A stretch of 64,000 nucleotides of DNA from Lobosporangium transversale (lineage: Eukaryota; Mortierellomycota; Mortierellomycetes; Mortierellales; Mortierellaceae), in contig NW_019028981.1 of the NCBI RefSeq assembly GCF_002105155.1, positions 1,032,501 through 1,096,500 on the forward strand, read 5' to 3'. The notes under the pieces are model-generated. The model saw only the letters and a list, made by a program, of their open reading frames with translations. It was not told the origin of the DNA and did not search any database. This document shows, one piece after another, positions 1 through 12,100 of the stretch (the stretch's first letter is position 1; each line of letters opens with the position of its first letter). The position numbers and the translations under genes are program-made.

Positions 1-412
1 TCCTTTAAAAAGAAAATAGAAGAGTAAAAAAAGCGCAAGAAATTACAGTCAGCTCTTTTTCCTGAGGTGTTCCAAGCTGAATTCGTGTCATAGTGGGTCT
101 TTTTTTTTGTTGGAATGGATTGAGTCTGATCTGTCCTTATGAACAAAGGAAGCTGATTTTGATGAATGAATAAAGCGTCCTTTCTATCTCCTACATACAG
201 GACACTAATGGCTAAAATTACATCATCAAAATAGCGTCTACATCCTGTTTCTTTATTCTGTTTACTATTGGCTGGGGGAAATAACGATCGACCATGCACG
301 CGAAGCTGTTTGCCCCGAGGCAACTACCCATCCAGAGGCCAAGCTTTATTATCATTATGAGTAGAGGCTTGGATATGTCATTATTATAATATATTAGTAT
401 CTCTAATTTTAT
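1..412. other. 3' flank, no gene seen
   Basis: AT-rich sequence downstream of the minus-strand gene that follows. I see no open frame with coding character, no RNA gene and no repeat beyond short T runs. Confidence 0.5.
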
Positions 413-2698
413 TCAAATCTCAAAGGCTGTGGCAATAGCTCTTTGGATACCAGAGGACAAGTGTCCGTAGAACGAATGAATTTGCGCTTGAACATTATAA
501 ACTCGAGATTTGCTCGAGAGAAACTTCGCCCCTTTTGCGTTTGCGCTTACATCTCCGTTTCCTCCCAAGGATGATGCCGATACTGATACTGAGGCAGGTG
601 AAAGTGCAGTCGTTGTTGAGCATTTGGAAGCCGCAGAAGCAGTTGTAAATGTGGTAGTCGCTGTGGCTGTCGACCGAGTACAGTAACATGTTTGAAATGA
701 TGGTAGTAAAGCGGGGCGAAGGGCTTTTTTATGGTTAGATTGTGTTTGGAATGAAGAGGATAACAGCGATGGCTTTGATATTGATTCGGGTATAATCTGG
801 TATTCCAGAGATGGTAACGTTACAGATGTGCTAGTTATGGTACAGTTAGATGATCTGGCTGACTTGAGAGTAATAGACTTCTCCTTAGATAAAAGATGTT
901 GTAATGGGTATCGCTGTTCAGGTGAAAACCTTGGCAGAGAGGTTATGATGTTCCTCCCGGCCTGCTCTCCTTCGTTTTCTTCTTCTGCTTCCACTTCCTC
1001 TACTTTAACAATACTACTCTCCCTCTCATTGCCTATGGCTAACTCATCCAGTTTCCTAAACACAGACTTTTTAGTCCTTTTCAACGCTGACGTCGACATC
1101 TTTTCATGATTAGCTAATCGCCTCGTCGCTATCGTCATATCATTGTCTATTAAAAAAACTCGTTCTTCTTGATCTGTAAGATGCCGATGGTGGTTCCGCT
1201 GGATAGGCCGATACTGATGAGTTATTCCTACAGAGAAATGACTTAATGAGTGTAGGGCAGCTGAATTAATGGTAGAATTTAGAGAGGGTTGATAAATAGG
1301 ACTCAATTCTGGATCTTCTCCATTGGATTTGGAAGCACTATGGTGGTAAAGCCTTGTATCTTTTAAATTTTTGTTGTTGATGGTGGGGATCGAGTTGTTT
1401 GAACCATGTTGTGTAGCCGAATGTTTCTCCGTCTTGAAAAGGCTTGAAAGTAGACTCTGTCTCCGTGGCATCTCAGATGTAGGTATATGCCTCAGCGACG
1501 GCGGTGTAGTCGTCTCTACCATGTTACAGGTACTTGCGCCTTGGTGACTATAACCTGGGTTTTTAAATTCACCCATATCACATCTATCAAGGCAGCCGTC
1601 CATTGACTGTCTGAGAGATATCGCTGCAGGAGGTGATTGAGAAGCTCTCGGGGATAAAGTAAGAGTCTCAAACTCATCCTCTAACTCCTCTTCGCTATCG
1701 TCATCGCATACAAAGAACTTTGGCTTTGAATCTGATCGTGCTGCCATCAAAGGCCCAGTGAAGAAGGCTGTAGATTGGTTTGGTACCTCTGCCTTTTGTG
1801 GTAAGGATAATGCATTGGTTACAGCTGTTTGCCCGTTATCGAAATTATAATATGACTTGAGGCGGGATTCAGCCATCACAGCCGTATTATTCGTCACCGA
1901 ATCCAGCAATCTACTAAAACTTGTCTTTGGTCGCTGTGCCAACAACCCTCTTTGTCCACTGACATGCCGTACAGTCTGCAAAGAGGACGAGATGATAGAG
2001 GAGGATGACAGGTACTGTGGAGGTGTTTTAAAGTTTTGGGAAGATGATGGATGCGAAAATATGGGAGGAAATGTTGTTGCAACAGGCATTTCAGAACTAG
2101 GATCACGACATGGGCTGCGATATCTTTGTTGTCGTTGCTGCTGCAAGGATAAAGAAGAGGGGAGTGAAAGTGAAGAGGAAAGAGAGAGAGGTGAAGTAAC
2201 GGAAATAGTCCCCGTCGGCGAAACATGAGCAAAAAGTTGAGGCTGTCGAGGGTCAATTGAAGAAGAGGGAGAAGTGTTGGATGAGAGCGTTGTTATTGTG
2301 CGGAGTATGCTTGATAACGCTTTTGTGCCTTGTTCTTGCTCCTGTACAATAATAGTCCTATCGGATCTCATTGGTGGCTCACGGGCCAAGTGCGAGCCCG
2401 CATTTGGCCTAGCATCCTTTCGAATTCCTTCTCGGCTATCCTTGTTCAGCATAGCCTCGCTTTCTTTGCTTTCTTTGCCTTCTACTACATCCACTTCCGT
2501 GCCCACTACGTCTTCAGTCAAACTTTTGTCGATATTATCTCTCATTGGTCCATGTGCAAACCCGTCAATGTACACACAGGTGCGGGGTCCAAAAGTATTA
2601 TGCGGAGTATTGCTCATCTCTGCTAGATTAGAGGCAAAGCCAAGAATAACACCCGCTGGTAAGAATGTCGTTGTACTATGAGATGCAGCAGACATCAT
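413..2698 (-). CDS. large Ser/Thr-rich disordered protein, function unknown
   Basis: Single open frame of 761 codons on the minus strand, read from the ATG pair at 2698. The frame stays open a few codons upstream without another ATG, so an upstream exon is possible. The protein is low-complexity throughout: Ser/Thr/Pro/Gln-rich stretches, an acidic patch near the middle (FFVCDDDSEEELEDEFE), a basic-hydrophobic motif (RRQSLLSSLFK), and a Glu-rich run after a Lys/Arg cluster in the second half. There is no signal peptide, membrane helix or recognisable catalytic domain. The acidic patch and the basic motif are the sort of short linear motif found in fungal regulatory proteins, but I cannot name a family. 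Length and lack of stops make it a real gene; function is unassigned. Confidence 0.7.
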   Translation of the reverse strand: MMSAASHSTTTFLPAGVILGFASNLAEMSNTPHNTFGPRTCVYIDGFAHGPMRDNIDKSLTEDVVGTEVDVVEGKESKESEAMLNKDSREGIRKDARPNAGSHLAREPPMRSDRTIIVQEQEQGTKALSSILRTITTLSSNTSPSSSIDPRQPQLFAHVSPTGTISVTSPLSLSSSLSLPSSLSLQQQRQQRYRSPCRDPSSEMPVATTFPPIFSHPSSSQNFKTPPQYLSSSSIISSSLQTVRHVSGQRGLLAQRPKTSFSRLLDSVTNNTAVMAESRLKSYYNFDNGQTAVTNALSLPQKAEVPNQSTAFFTGPLMAARSDSKPKFFVCDDDSEEELEDEFETLTLSPRASQSPPAAISLRQSMDGCLDRCDMGEFKNPGYSHQGASTCNMVETTTPPSLRHIPTSEMPRRQSLLSSLFKTEKHSATQHGSNNSIPTINNKNLKDTRLYHHSASKSNGEDPELSPIYQPSLNSTINSAALHSLSHFSVGITHQYRPIQRNHHRHLTDQEERVFLIDNDMTIATRRLANHEKMSTSALKRTKKSVFRKLDELAIGNERESSIVKVEEVEAEEENEGEQAGRNIITSLPRFSPEQRYPLQHLLSKEKSITLKSARSSNCTITSTSVTLPSLEYQIIPESISKPSLLSSSFQTQSNHKKALRPALLPSFQTCYCTRSTATATTTFTTASAASKCSTTTALSPASVSVSASSLGGNGDVSANAKGAKFLSSKSRVYNVQAQIHSFYGHLSSGIQRAIATAFEI

Positions 2699-5485
2699 GT
2701 GGCTCAGCACCTTTGTCAGCCCCGATCGTATTCGTGCTCACCAAAAGGTAGCTCTCGATATCAGAGGTACCACTACCAGAATATATTCAAAGTACTCTAC
2801 TGCTGTTACGGTGAAGGATCGAAAAGTTTTGAATTTGATGTTCTCATAGCTTGAAATAATATTAAAAAAAGAACAATTTACCGAGGAGGAAAAGCAGCAA
2901 GTTAATGCATGAAAGTTTTCTGCTATTGGACTAAGCTAAGGCATAGTTGACAGAAAGAATAGCGCAGCCCAATGCACCATTGTTTACAACAAGGCGTGTG
3001 CGCCATTTGTACGAGCGCAAAATGAAATCTTATTTATCATCATAATCCCAACCACCAAACACATGGATCTACACACAGACAATCAACTGCACTGTAGAAG
3101 GAAGAGGTTGCAAATCTTAAGACAAAGAACTTCCTTCAAAGAAAAAAATCAGGGATGTTGAATGGACAGATGAAAGAAAAAGCCTGAGAACGTCAATATA
3201 TTATGGGCTTCGCAGAGAGAAAAAAAAGCAACGCACATGTTCTTCCCATTGAAGCAGTGATTTTTAAATTGCTCAGCATGGATGGCCATTGTGACACACA
3301 GAACGCGGAAATGAAAAACTTGCATAAACACATGCCATCAAAATGCTCCTCCTTTACGTTTCCCTCTCTACAGAAAGTATGATAACGAAAGTATGGATAG
3401 CGGTAGGAAACTCACACTTCTTTCTTCTATCAGGCTGAGAGTGAAAGGCGTGAATTGAAATTTGCAGAATGAGGGCAATGAAGAGGCGATGGTGGTGTAG
3501 AAGATGTTTGCCTGAAAAAATACATTGCATTTGAGAGAGTTTTTTAGCCAAAGAAAAGAATAAGTGTTTGATAAGAAATAGATAAATCTACGCTTTTTTT
3601 TCTAAAAAAAAAAAAGAAAAAAGAAAAAGAAATGACAACATTTGGATATTCCCCTCAATTCATTGAGCTGGTTGACATGTGGAAATATATGGCGCATAGA
3701 GGGGGAAAATGATGGATTGCACTTTGTCCGAATAGTGTGCCTAGAGGTTTTTTTACTGTGCTTTTATTTAGCTTGATGATAGTGATGGATGATTAGAGTG
3801 ACGTTGATGATAAAGACACAAAACAAATCGTCAATGGCGAGTGTCAATGATGCGTTTATCCATTCAGTGTAAGCAGTGAACAGCGAGTGAACATGTTGTT
3901 GACAGAAGTAAAAATAATAAAGCACTAAGTGCGTTGCCTTTGCGTTGTGCGTGTTTGTGTGATTAAAAACAATAAAATGTTTGTGATGAGCAATGGGACA
4001 ATGGCGTGCGTGATATTTATACTCTGATTGTCTTTTTTTTTTTTTTTTTTTTTTTTTCCACGTTGGGTTTGATTAGCATGCTGCTTTCCAGTTTTGGAGT
4101 CTTCTGCTCTCTCTCCCGCAAAGTTGAACAACCAATTTTAATTAAAAAAAAGTACTTTGGAAAGAAGGTAAAAGGAGAGAAGAAAATGGAAGAAGAAAGG
4201 GAGAGAAATAAAGAAGCGGCAATCGCTTTCATACCTCAATTTTGTTGTTATAGATGATAAAACTGGGGTTACGAAAGCAGTGATGGATTGAAATATTCGA
4301 AAGTCTGTAAAGGAGAAATAGCGGCTTTTGGCGTCGTTGAAGTGATTGGTCAATGACAAGATTGAGGGAAGGAAAAAGATAGAAGAAGAGATGGAGGAGA
4401 AAAATGAACGAACCATGAAATGGGTCATGGCTCGAGCAGTAGCAGATAGTGTGGCTGATGAATGGAGTAAGGACGACTTTGCCACCATCTCTTCTCTTTT
4501 TCTTCTACCTATTGACTCGAAAGCCAATGTTAATGCCATCATTTTCAGCATTGTTATCTACTACTTATTGCTGGTCCTCTAAAAAATTAGATACGACTAT
4601 TGTGTTATTCAACAGATTATTGATGAAACTACTATGGGTGCTTCACATCCCTTTCCGGATCCTTGTACTGACATTGGCAAGACTTGATGTTGAGATTTGG
4701 TGGGATAAAGTTCATTCTTGACCCTTCTTCAAGTAGGCTGATACATGCGTAAATAGGAAGAATACCAACTCAACCAATCACTTCTACCAACACTTGATCT
4801 ACTCATATATAGACTGTTGGACACCAACAATACTAACAATACTACTGTAGAAAATGAATTTGAAGTTACAATTACGAATGGTTGTCTCAAATGATAAACC
4901 AACGTGGATGATAACCATCGTAGTATCGAGAAAATGATTCTTGATGTTTACACTCGTAATCGAGAAATGTTGTCGTATATACAAACTTATTTTAAAGAGC
5001 TTAATAAATAATCAACATTTCGTATCAGCACCTTCAATCGACAATCACAAAGGCAACGGTTGACCATGTCTATTGGTGACTACGGAAAGATGTGTTGCCC
5101 TATTGCTGCCAGGCGGCTCCACTTTCCTGAAAGGGCGATGGTTCAAACATGTTGAGTGCGTCCCATTTACTCTTGTTGATATCTCATGCAACAGTGTGTA
5201 CATGAATGTTTTCTCTTTAGTCAAATGGGCATATACACTGCCATATGAAGCAAAGGACTGTTCAGGCACAGGCACAGTTGATGTTGATCACCATTGACAT
5301 TGTCAAATAGATCGTCGATTGATACCCTTTGGAATATAAAATAGACCTAATCACACCCTTTTTAGCTCGCCCTGTCACACCCTGGTGTGTGCCTGAAGGG
5401 CAACATCAATAAATACCGCCCTTTTTCAAAAATCTCTTCAGCCTGTAGTATCTTTCTTCCATGTTTCGTGTTTTTTAACCCATAG
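2699..5485. other. 2.8-kb intergenic region
   Basis: Only short frames, several produced by A/T tracts (T run at about 4032-4057). The stretch 5060-5297 is open on both strands for about 75 codons but lacks recognisable domains. I see no RNA gene or mobile element. It holds the promoter of the upstream minus-strand gene and presumably the first exon of the gene that follows. Confidence 0.4.
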
Positions 5486-7673
5486 CGACAGAGTGCTCTA
5501 TAGATTCGTTTTCTACAGTTGCATGGGATGGCTCAGCTATGCCTGAGGGCTCCACGATAGATACCATACTTTTACAACACACTGAAAAGAGCTCTGTCCT
5601 GCTTCGCCGCTATGTCCCGAGTCACCTGGGATCGATCCGGTTCAATCTTGGCCCTCAAATTGCTCCTGGAAGGTACTCACTGCTGCTAACAGCCTACAAA
5701 GGCCGTATATCTACGGTTGTGGGATGCTCTCTAGTACTCACTCTATGCGTAGTGGATGAACAGCAGGACCAGAAAGTAGTGTCGACGGGGGAAGCGAAGG
5801 GAATTTTGAATGAACCTTGTTTCTTAACACCCATTCTAAAGAGTCTAAAATCATGCATGGATCAAAGGATGCTAAGAGCAGAGATCAGTTCCATTTCGCA
5901 AGGGAATCAAACGAGGCAATGCTGGTCAAGAAGTCGCTCAGACTCGATTATGAATCCGGCGGCCATTCCATGGTGCTGATGGCGCCTTATATGGTTGGTT
6001 GGACTATTCCACCAGAGCTCAGGAGCGCTCTCCACACACGCGTCAACATTCTATTGGTTACGAACAAAAGAGACGTCAATTATAATGGTAGACAAGGTGA
6101 CAATGGCAGTAGTAATAAGGATAATTCACTCAAGGCTGAGATCGTGCGCATCTTGGCAGCCAACCTGGATGCAAGAGCCAGGCCCCACTTTGTGTTCTCA
6201 CCCAAGGATCTTTCTAGAGGCAAAAATTATATCTATCATATCCAAATTGAGATGTATGGAGGTGGAAAAAAGTTTATTGGTCATACACATCGCTTCACGA
6301 CACAGCTGCGAGCGTTTGCAATGGATCCTTGAGCTGAGAGCAATGAACCAAGAATACCTTTATTGTAAAATATATTTTATGTATACTATGATTTATCAGT
6401 TGGCATCCTTCATTGTGTTTCCCATTTCAACAGACACAGTTATACTAAAACTTGTAGAAAATAATAATGATAAATTAAAAGTGGTCAGTTCTCCAGAGAT
6501 TTGGTTTCAATACAAACCGATACAAATGGAAGAAGCTCACTCTTCTCATTCCACATTCTTGGTGGCACACCGTCAACCATGTGCCTGGTGTCTGCCTCTT
6601 ATTGCGACTTGGGCTGCCTACCAAAACACGATTTTTCTTTTTTTCTTTTTCCTTTGTAGAGGAATTTCCGGTCAGGATTCAGGAACAAAAGCTATGAAGA
6701 CGCTGATGGATACAAAGCAAATTCCAATAGTAATATGCCTGCTAGTCTCGATCAGATCCTCTCCAATTACAACTGCAAGTGCTTATAGTACTCCAGTTGC
6801 CGTTACTGCTATAATGCTTTGTAGCGAACACATCCATGCAGAACATAAGGAAATGCGACATGGAAAGGGGGCGTGTCGGATGGCTATGGGGAATTGGGGC
6901 ATGAAGAAAGCAGTGAGCTTGCAGTGACATGGAGAATGACATGCTACTTCACACCGCAGCATTGCCTATTCAACGAGAAAGCCGAATTGGAAACCCAAGG
7001 CGACAAACACAGGAACAGTTACAAAGAGATAATGGAGCATCATGATAGGAAACCGATCAATTTTGACCATAGCCACCATCAATATCGAAATCGAAAACAA
7101 AAAGAACTCAATCATTCTTACTGGTATGCGCCAACAACCAAAGAGGCTTTCCGCAGAAAGGGCAAGATATATGTCTTGCATCAAGATTGGTATAGGGGTT
7201 ATCGCCGGCGCCGTGGACCTTATTCTGTGGTGCGTGGGTTAACCCTGAGGAATCCGCATAGGAAAAAGCCAGTGGCTAAAATACCCTTAGCAGATGATGG
7301 CAACGTTGAAGAAGACATCAAGGACGAGGATAGTAACGACGGTGAGGGCGACTATGAAGGCAATAGCCGTGGCAACAATATTAAAGGCAACAGTAATAAC
7401 GATATTAATAATATTAGCAGCAATGGTAGCGATATCAACAACAGTAGTAACAACCACAGCAAGAAGAGCTCAAAAGATAAAGGTATTCAATCTCTGGAGC
7501 CAGAGCAAAGAGCCTCATCGAAGCCGAGCAATATCCGACACACAGGACTTATACCCAAGGCGCGATCGGAGGCAGCACAGGGGCAGGGCCGGTCGAACTA
7601 CTGGAGCAAGGTCTGGATGCGTAGTCTTGTTTTGATCGTGGCACTAACCGTGACAAGGATGAAAGTGCCGTAA
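5486..7673 (+). CDS. putative multi-exon membrane protein with Kre9/Knh1-like domains (model incomplete)
   Basis: An acceptor (ttaacccatag) opens an exon at 5486 that reads into ATVAWDGSAMPEGS-type sequence; 5486-5775 then resembles the Ig-like domain of Kre9/Knh1 cell-wall proteins (W..G..P.gs.i..iLLQ ... P.g.YsLlltaykG). A second similar domain (GWTIPPELRS ... ARPHFVFSPKDL ... THRFTTQ) lies in another frame up to 6332, so an intron (perhaps 5776-5843) or a frameshift must join them. A possible third copy starts at about 6438 after a cttcattg..caacag acceptor. Near 7160-7230 a frame gives a membrane-helix-like stretch (IKIGIGVIAGAVDLILW). From 7262 another frame gives KKP and an acidic, Asn/Ser-rich tail ending at 7673. 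This would be an extracellular-domain/TM/cytoplasmic-tail protein, or a decayed one. The first exon with a signal peptide was not found. Confidence 0.35.
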
Positions 7674-8503
7674 ATAATCTCCAAATCAATAGACTCAGTA
7701 CACGTACAATTTGGCATAAGACATGCGATCGGTATTCTCTACGGTGATCGTCATGTGTCACAAAAAGCTGTTTTTATTTTATTTTTTTTCCTCATTGCTT
7801 CGTTCTCATCCTTTCGTCCATTTATTGATCCCTTTGTTGATTCTAACTGCAACTGTTTGCAATTTGACTTGAATACACTGGTATGTTTTATAATTATACT
7901 CACTTTGAGGATAACTCTGTATTCTACCTCAGACCTATCAACCTGTTAATAAGGTTCTCTACGTTGGAGGCAGTTCTACACGAAATACCTCATACCATAT
8001 GAACTGCTTTCGCATACAAATTGCAACATATCAACGTCAGTCTTTCTCACTGTATGCCACATAAAGCATCTCTGACGTTCGCGAGCTGAGGAAGTTTCGG
8101 CTTGAGGATGGCACATCTTTGGATCTTTGAACGGTCAAGACACGTCAGTCTATATCCTGTAGCTGCGTTATTACTTCCATTTTTTCCTTTATTTGAACGC
8201 TCGACTTTTGTCCATCTGTATACTTCAAGTTTATCGGCGGTTAATGATGAAGCTAATGGAGCTGTTAAATCTTTTGCCAATCCGCACTTTATAATCAACT
8301 TGAACCTTCGACCACACCTCCACATCTGATTCCATTATGAGATATTTATTTTGTCTGATGCGTGCGGAAGATCTTTTTCATGGAGTTAATATGATTGCAA
8401 TGCTGGTACAACCACATCAAAGATGATGAAGCGAACCTAATAATATTTGCATTACACTTATATAATTTCATTTAGTTCATCACATTTGTTGCAATACCAC
8501 AAC
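7674..8503. other. intergenic, promoter of pab2
   Basis: No supported gene. A 92-codon minus-strand frame (8047-8325) has no recognisable features and is probably chance. The 100 bases before 8504 are AT-rich and act as the leader of the next gene. Confidence 0.45.
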
Positions 8504-9473
8504 ATGTCTGCAGAAGATAAGAAAGTATCCGTCGCGGCTGATGATCTTGAGAGAGATATTGGCGACGAGGTAAATAAAATACTTTCTGTTCTTTTGCACA
8601 GAATAATGAGGGATTAATGTTTTGGTCTACATGAAAGTTTGTAATAAAATAAACTTATTCCATCTGCCATGTTTACCAATTCTTTGATTCTTTGCCTGGA
8701 TCATTTTGCAGGAAATTGAGGCTATGAAACAGCGCGTCAAAGAAATGGAGGCTGAAGCTGCCAAACTTCGAGAGATGCAGGCACAGGCCGAGAAGGAAAT
8801 GAACATGGTTGAAGAAGGTAATGACTGATGAACTTATAGCAACCATCTGTCTAGTGTTTAATATTTTAATATATCTGGAAGTATTGCTGATTTGGACAGC
8901 CGTCTGTTTCCGTATGTGAATGTAGACAAGGAGACTGTTGATTCCAGATCAGTGTATGTTGGAAATGTCGACTGGGGCTCGACACCAGAGGAGCTTCAGA
9001 GCCATTTCCAGTCATGTGGAACCATTAATCGCATCACAATTCTGTGTGACAAGTGGACAGGACATCCAAAGGGCTATGCCTACGTGGAATTTGCTGATCC
9101 CTCATCTGTCGCAAACGCCATGGTCTTGAACGAGTCTTTATTCCGCAGCCGTTTGATTAAGGTTACTCCCAAGCGTACCAATGTTCCTGGAATGGCTGCC
9201 CGTGGTCGTGGTCGTGGTCGTGGTGCATATCGTGGTGGGTTTGCAGGACATGGAGCATACGGTGGATACGGGCAGACGCCGATGTATGGTGCACCCACAC
9301 CTTATAGCGGTGGATACCGCGGCCGCGGAGGGTAAGCATCAGCAAACGATTTTACGACGAGGAATGAAAGATTGGTATAGTGGATAATACAGAAGTCTAA
9401 CATTGCCTTATTTATCTATACAATTTTCAGACGTGGTCGTGGTACTCGAGGAGGCTACTACGCTCCTTATTAA
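8504..9473 (+). CDS. pab2: nuclear poly(A)-binding protein Pab2/PABPN1
   Basis: Four exons: 8504-8569, 8712-8817, 8926-9331, 9431-9473, giving 206 residues. The order is that of PABPN1: a short acidic N-terminus, a coiled coil (residues about 23-57, [20 protein letters not shown]), one RRM (about 64-145) with RNP2 SVYVGNV and RNP1 KGYAYVEF, then an Arg-Gly-rich tail ending RGGYYAPY, close to the SWYSPY end of the human protein. The family binds nuclear poly(A), stimulates poly(A) polymerase and takes part in RNA surveillance in the nucleus. The third exon was set at 8926 because only that acceptor keeps frame and yields the family sequence [16 protein letters not shown]; the open stretch before it (from 8882) is out of phase with exon 2. 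RGRGRGRG codons form a short perfect repeat near 9205. Confidence 0.93.
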
Positions 9474-10360
9474 GTGGGCAGCCATGAATATGTTTGAACC
9501 TTGGACTGGACATTTGGATTATTGCTTAGATTCCAAGGAGCAGGACAAATGCCAGGACTCATGAGAATATTAACGAAGGATATTATGGATATCGTTTAAG
9601 CAAAGAAGACCCTCCTTCTCGGCCTCTCTATCTTTTTTTTTTTTTTTTTTTTTTGAAATATTTGTAATTTTTTTCTTTAACCATGTGCATTTAGGAGAAC
9701 CGATGCTCCGATATCAGTTCAAGATAATAAGAGGAGTCGGCGACATGGTATATGGGTGCGGGTAAAATTAAAATAGGGCAATAGGCATAAGAGGAAAAAA
9801 GAAAAAAAGAAAAAAAAAGATACAGCATGATAACTCAAAGCATTAAAGAAAAAAAGAAAGTAACAAAAAAAAACAAAAGAATCAAAGATAAAAAGGCAAT
9901 GCAATGACACAGAATAAGATGAAGAAAAATTACTCATAACGAACAGGATATGAATAGGACAACAGGAGCAAAAAGAAAAAGAAAAAGAAAAGCAAAGAAA
10001 CTAACATTATTTCAAGGAATGAGCCATGGTCGAGGCCTACAACTTTTTCGCGTTTTGCTTCCCTTCTCCTCTTGGTGTTCTATGAATACATTGTGTTATC
10101 AAGGATGGAGAATGACAACTCAAGAAGGTAAGCAAACCACTGGAGCCTTTGTTTGTCCTGGCTGTATACTCCATAGAAAGATATAAAATAAAATATTGTG
10201 ACTGTCTCCAAGGGTAGTACATACGATGAGTTGACTTTCTTGCCTTGTCTTTTGTTTACTCTTTCTCCGGTCTCCTCATACCCTTCTTGTTCCATTGTGG
10301 ACAGTACATTCATTTCCTTTCTACAACCTCTCACACATCCGACTTCCTCAACACTGCACC
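9474..10360. other. intergenic between pab2 and bL12m genes
   Basis: 3' region of pab2 with a T tract near 9632-9653, followed by A-rich DNA (9790-9990) and the promoter of the next gene. No supported gene. Confidence 0.45.
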
Positions 10361-10942
10361 ATGGTAATGATTAATATACATAAGAAAGTGTGATAAAAAA
10401 AAAAGATGGAGCAGGACCCTACACTAGACATAATAAAAAAGAAAAAGAAAAAGATACATTGCAGATCGAGCCTTTTTGGTAAAAGCGAGGCAAAAGCTAT
10501 TGATCAGGACCCCACCCTAGCAGATCAACTATCAACTATTCGTCATGTCAGCTACATTGAATTCTAGAATGGGACTTTGACGGATCATCAACGCGATCTG
10601 TCACGTCTACTTGTGCAATTCTAGAAGAAAAAAATGTGTATATTCTCTAATGTTTTTCGATTGGTCCCATTGTTGTCATTTTTTTATATACAGCTGCGTA
10701 CTATCTCTGCTCGCCTTGCTCCTCGCTCCGCTGCAAGAATCGCACCTCGCGTAGTTGTCAGCAGAGTCGCCAATTATTCGTCTGCTACTGGAGACAAGTT
10801 GGATGCCCCTGGTTCCAGTAAGGATGTCGATCCCAAGATCGTCTCCATCGTTGATCAGATCTCTGGACTGACCCTTCTTCAAACCGCTGATCTGGTTTCA
10901 TTATTGAAGGTAATTATATGTTGGCTCATTCTAGAGGCGCCG

Positions 10943-10974
<32 letters not shown>

Positions 10975-11634
10975 CTCTTTTATCCCTTAGTCGAGTAAGT
11001 TACATGGGATACATGGTATTGATCGATTGGATAAAGGAGCCTAACTCGTTTTTTTTTATTATTATTGTCTGTAGACTCGCTTGAATATCCAGGAGATTGC
11101 CATGCCTGTTGGAGGCGTCTCTCCTGCAGCTGCCCCTGCTGCAGCTGCTCCTGCTGAGGTAAGGTTACGTGCTAGGCTTCTAAATGAAAGTCTTATGGAC
11201 ATGCTTGACCTATTCTAGTCAAATTGTCAGGGGTCATAATTACCTTTTTTTCTTCTTACATTCATGTTTTATAGGAGGAAAAGCCTGCTGAGAAGACCGA
11301 GTTCAACGTCAAGCTTGAGAAGTTTGATGCTGCTGCCAAGGCAAAGTTGATCCGTGAGATCAAGAACATCATCCCTGGCATTAACTTGGTTGAGGTAAAA
11401 AAAAAAAAAAAGCCGATAATGAGATGATTACAGCCATGTGAAGTCAATTGATTTGGTCCGAGATTTAAAGATGGAAAAATGAAATTGATTGATTTCTTTT
11501 TTATATAAATGCAACAGGCCAAGAAGTTTGTTGAGAGCGCACCAAAGGTTGTCAAGGAAGGCTTGCCTAAGGCTGATGCTGAGAAGTTGAAGAAGACTCT
11601 TGAGGATCTGGGTGCCACAGTCTCTTTGGAGTAA
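10361..11634 (+). CDS. mrpl12: mitochondrial large-subunit ribosomal protein bL12m (MRPL12/Mnp1)
   Basis: Homolog of bacterial L7/L12, the stalk protein of the mitochondrial ribosome that recruits translation factors. Proposed exons: 10361-10363 (the ATG alone), 10694-10909, 11075-11158, 11275-11394, 11518-11634, giving 179 residues; all introns are phase 0. Exon 1 fits the context caccATG|GTAATG, and joining it to the clear acceptor ttatatacag at 10693 gives [20 protein letters not shown], a textbook Arg/Ser mitochondrial presequence. An alternative start at 10634 (in frame, reading through the acceptor) gives a poorer N-terminus. The mature part shows the L12 dimerisation helix region ([20 protein letters not shown]), an Ala/Pro hinge, and the C-terminal domain ([20 protein letters not shown] ... 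LGATVSLE). The last intron starts with GTA followed by an A tract. Confidence 0.92.
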
Positions 11635-12100
11635 ATCAACAGGAAAAGCATCATGTAAATGAGAATCAACGGAGGGTTATGAGCATTCATGGAGATAGAA
11701 GCACTCTTATCACCCAGTATTTACCAGTTTCTCATAGGATCAAACAATAGGTGAAGGCGGAGGATTTGAAACCATAAAGCGGTTTAATACTTGCCAGTAG
11801 GAGAGTATGATTTTTCTTTTATTTTAAACGAATCGCCTCAAATATCAACTGGATCTCATCTTATTTTTTTTTTTTATAAAGCATTTTGTACCGTTGTACC
11901 GTAGTTTTTATTATTATTATTGTTTTCTTTCTTTTCTTTTTTTTTTTCTTCATTGTTTCTTTTATCAAACATAGAACCCTGTCCGGATATTAAATATATA
12001 TATATATATAAAGGAAAGAAAAAAATAGCCATTACATATTAAGTACTGATACTGCCATGAAAATGCGGATAATGATACTTTGATGCAAAGGTTCTTTTCT
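11635..12100. other. convergent 3' flanks
   Basis: AT-rich sequence between the ends of the bL12m gene (+) and the DUF1294-like gene (-), with a T-rich tract around 11930-11950 and a TA dinucleotide run near 11994-12010. Terminators for both genes should lie here; no gene is seen. Confidence 0.5.

Noticed and set aside
4006-4551. Several overlapping short frames rich in Lys or Phe
   Set aside because: Created by A/T homopolymers; no domains or splice structure.
5995-6927. 310-codon plus-strand frame
   Set aside because: It overlaps the Kre9-like domain in another frame and, apart from a possible short exon, shows random composition and runs through intron-like T tracts.
8047-8329. 92-codon minus and 75-codon plus frames upstream of pab2
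   Set aside because: Mutually antisense, featureless, and overlapping the expected promoter.
8882-8925. Upstream extension of the third pab2 exon
   Set aside because: Open in the RRM frame but only reachable by acceptors that are out of phase with exon 2; the acceptor at 8925 restores the family sequence.
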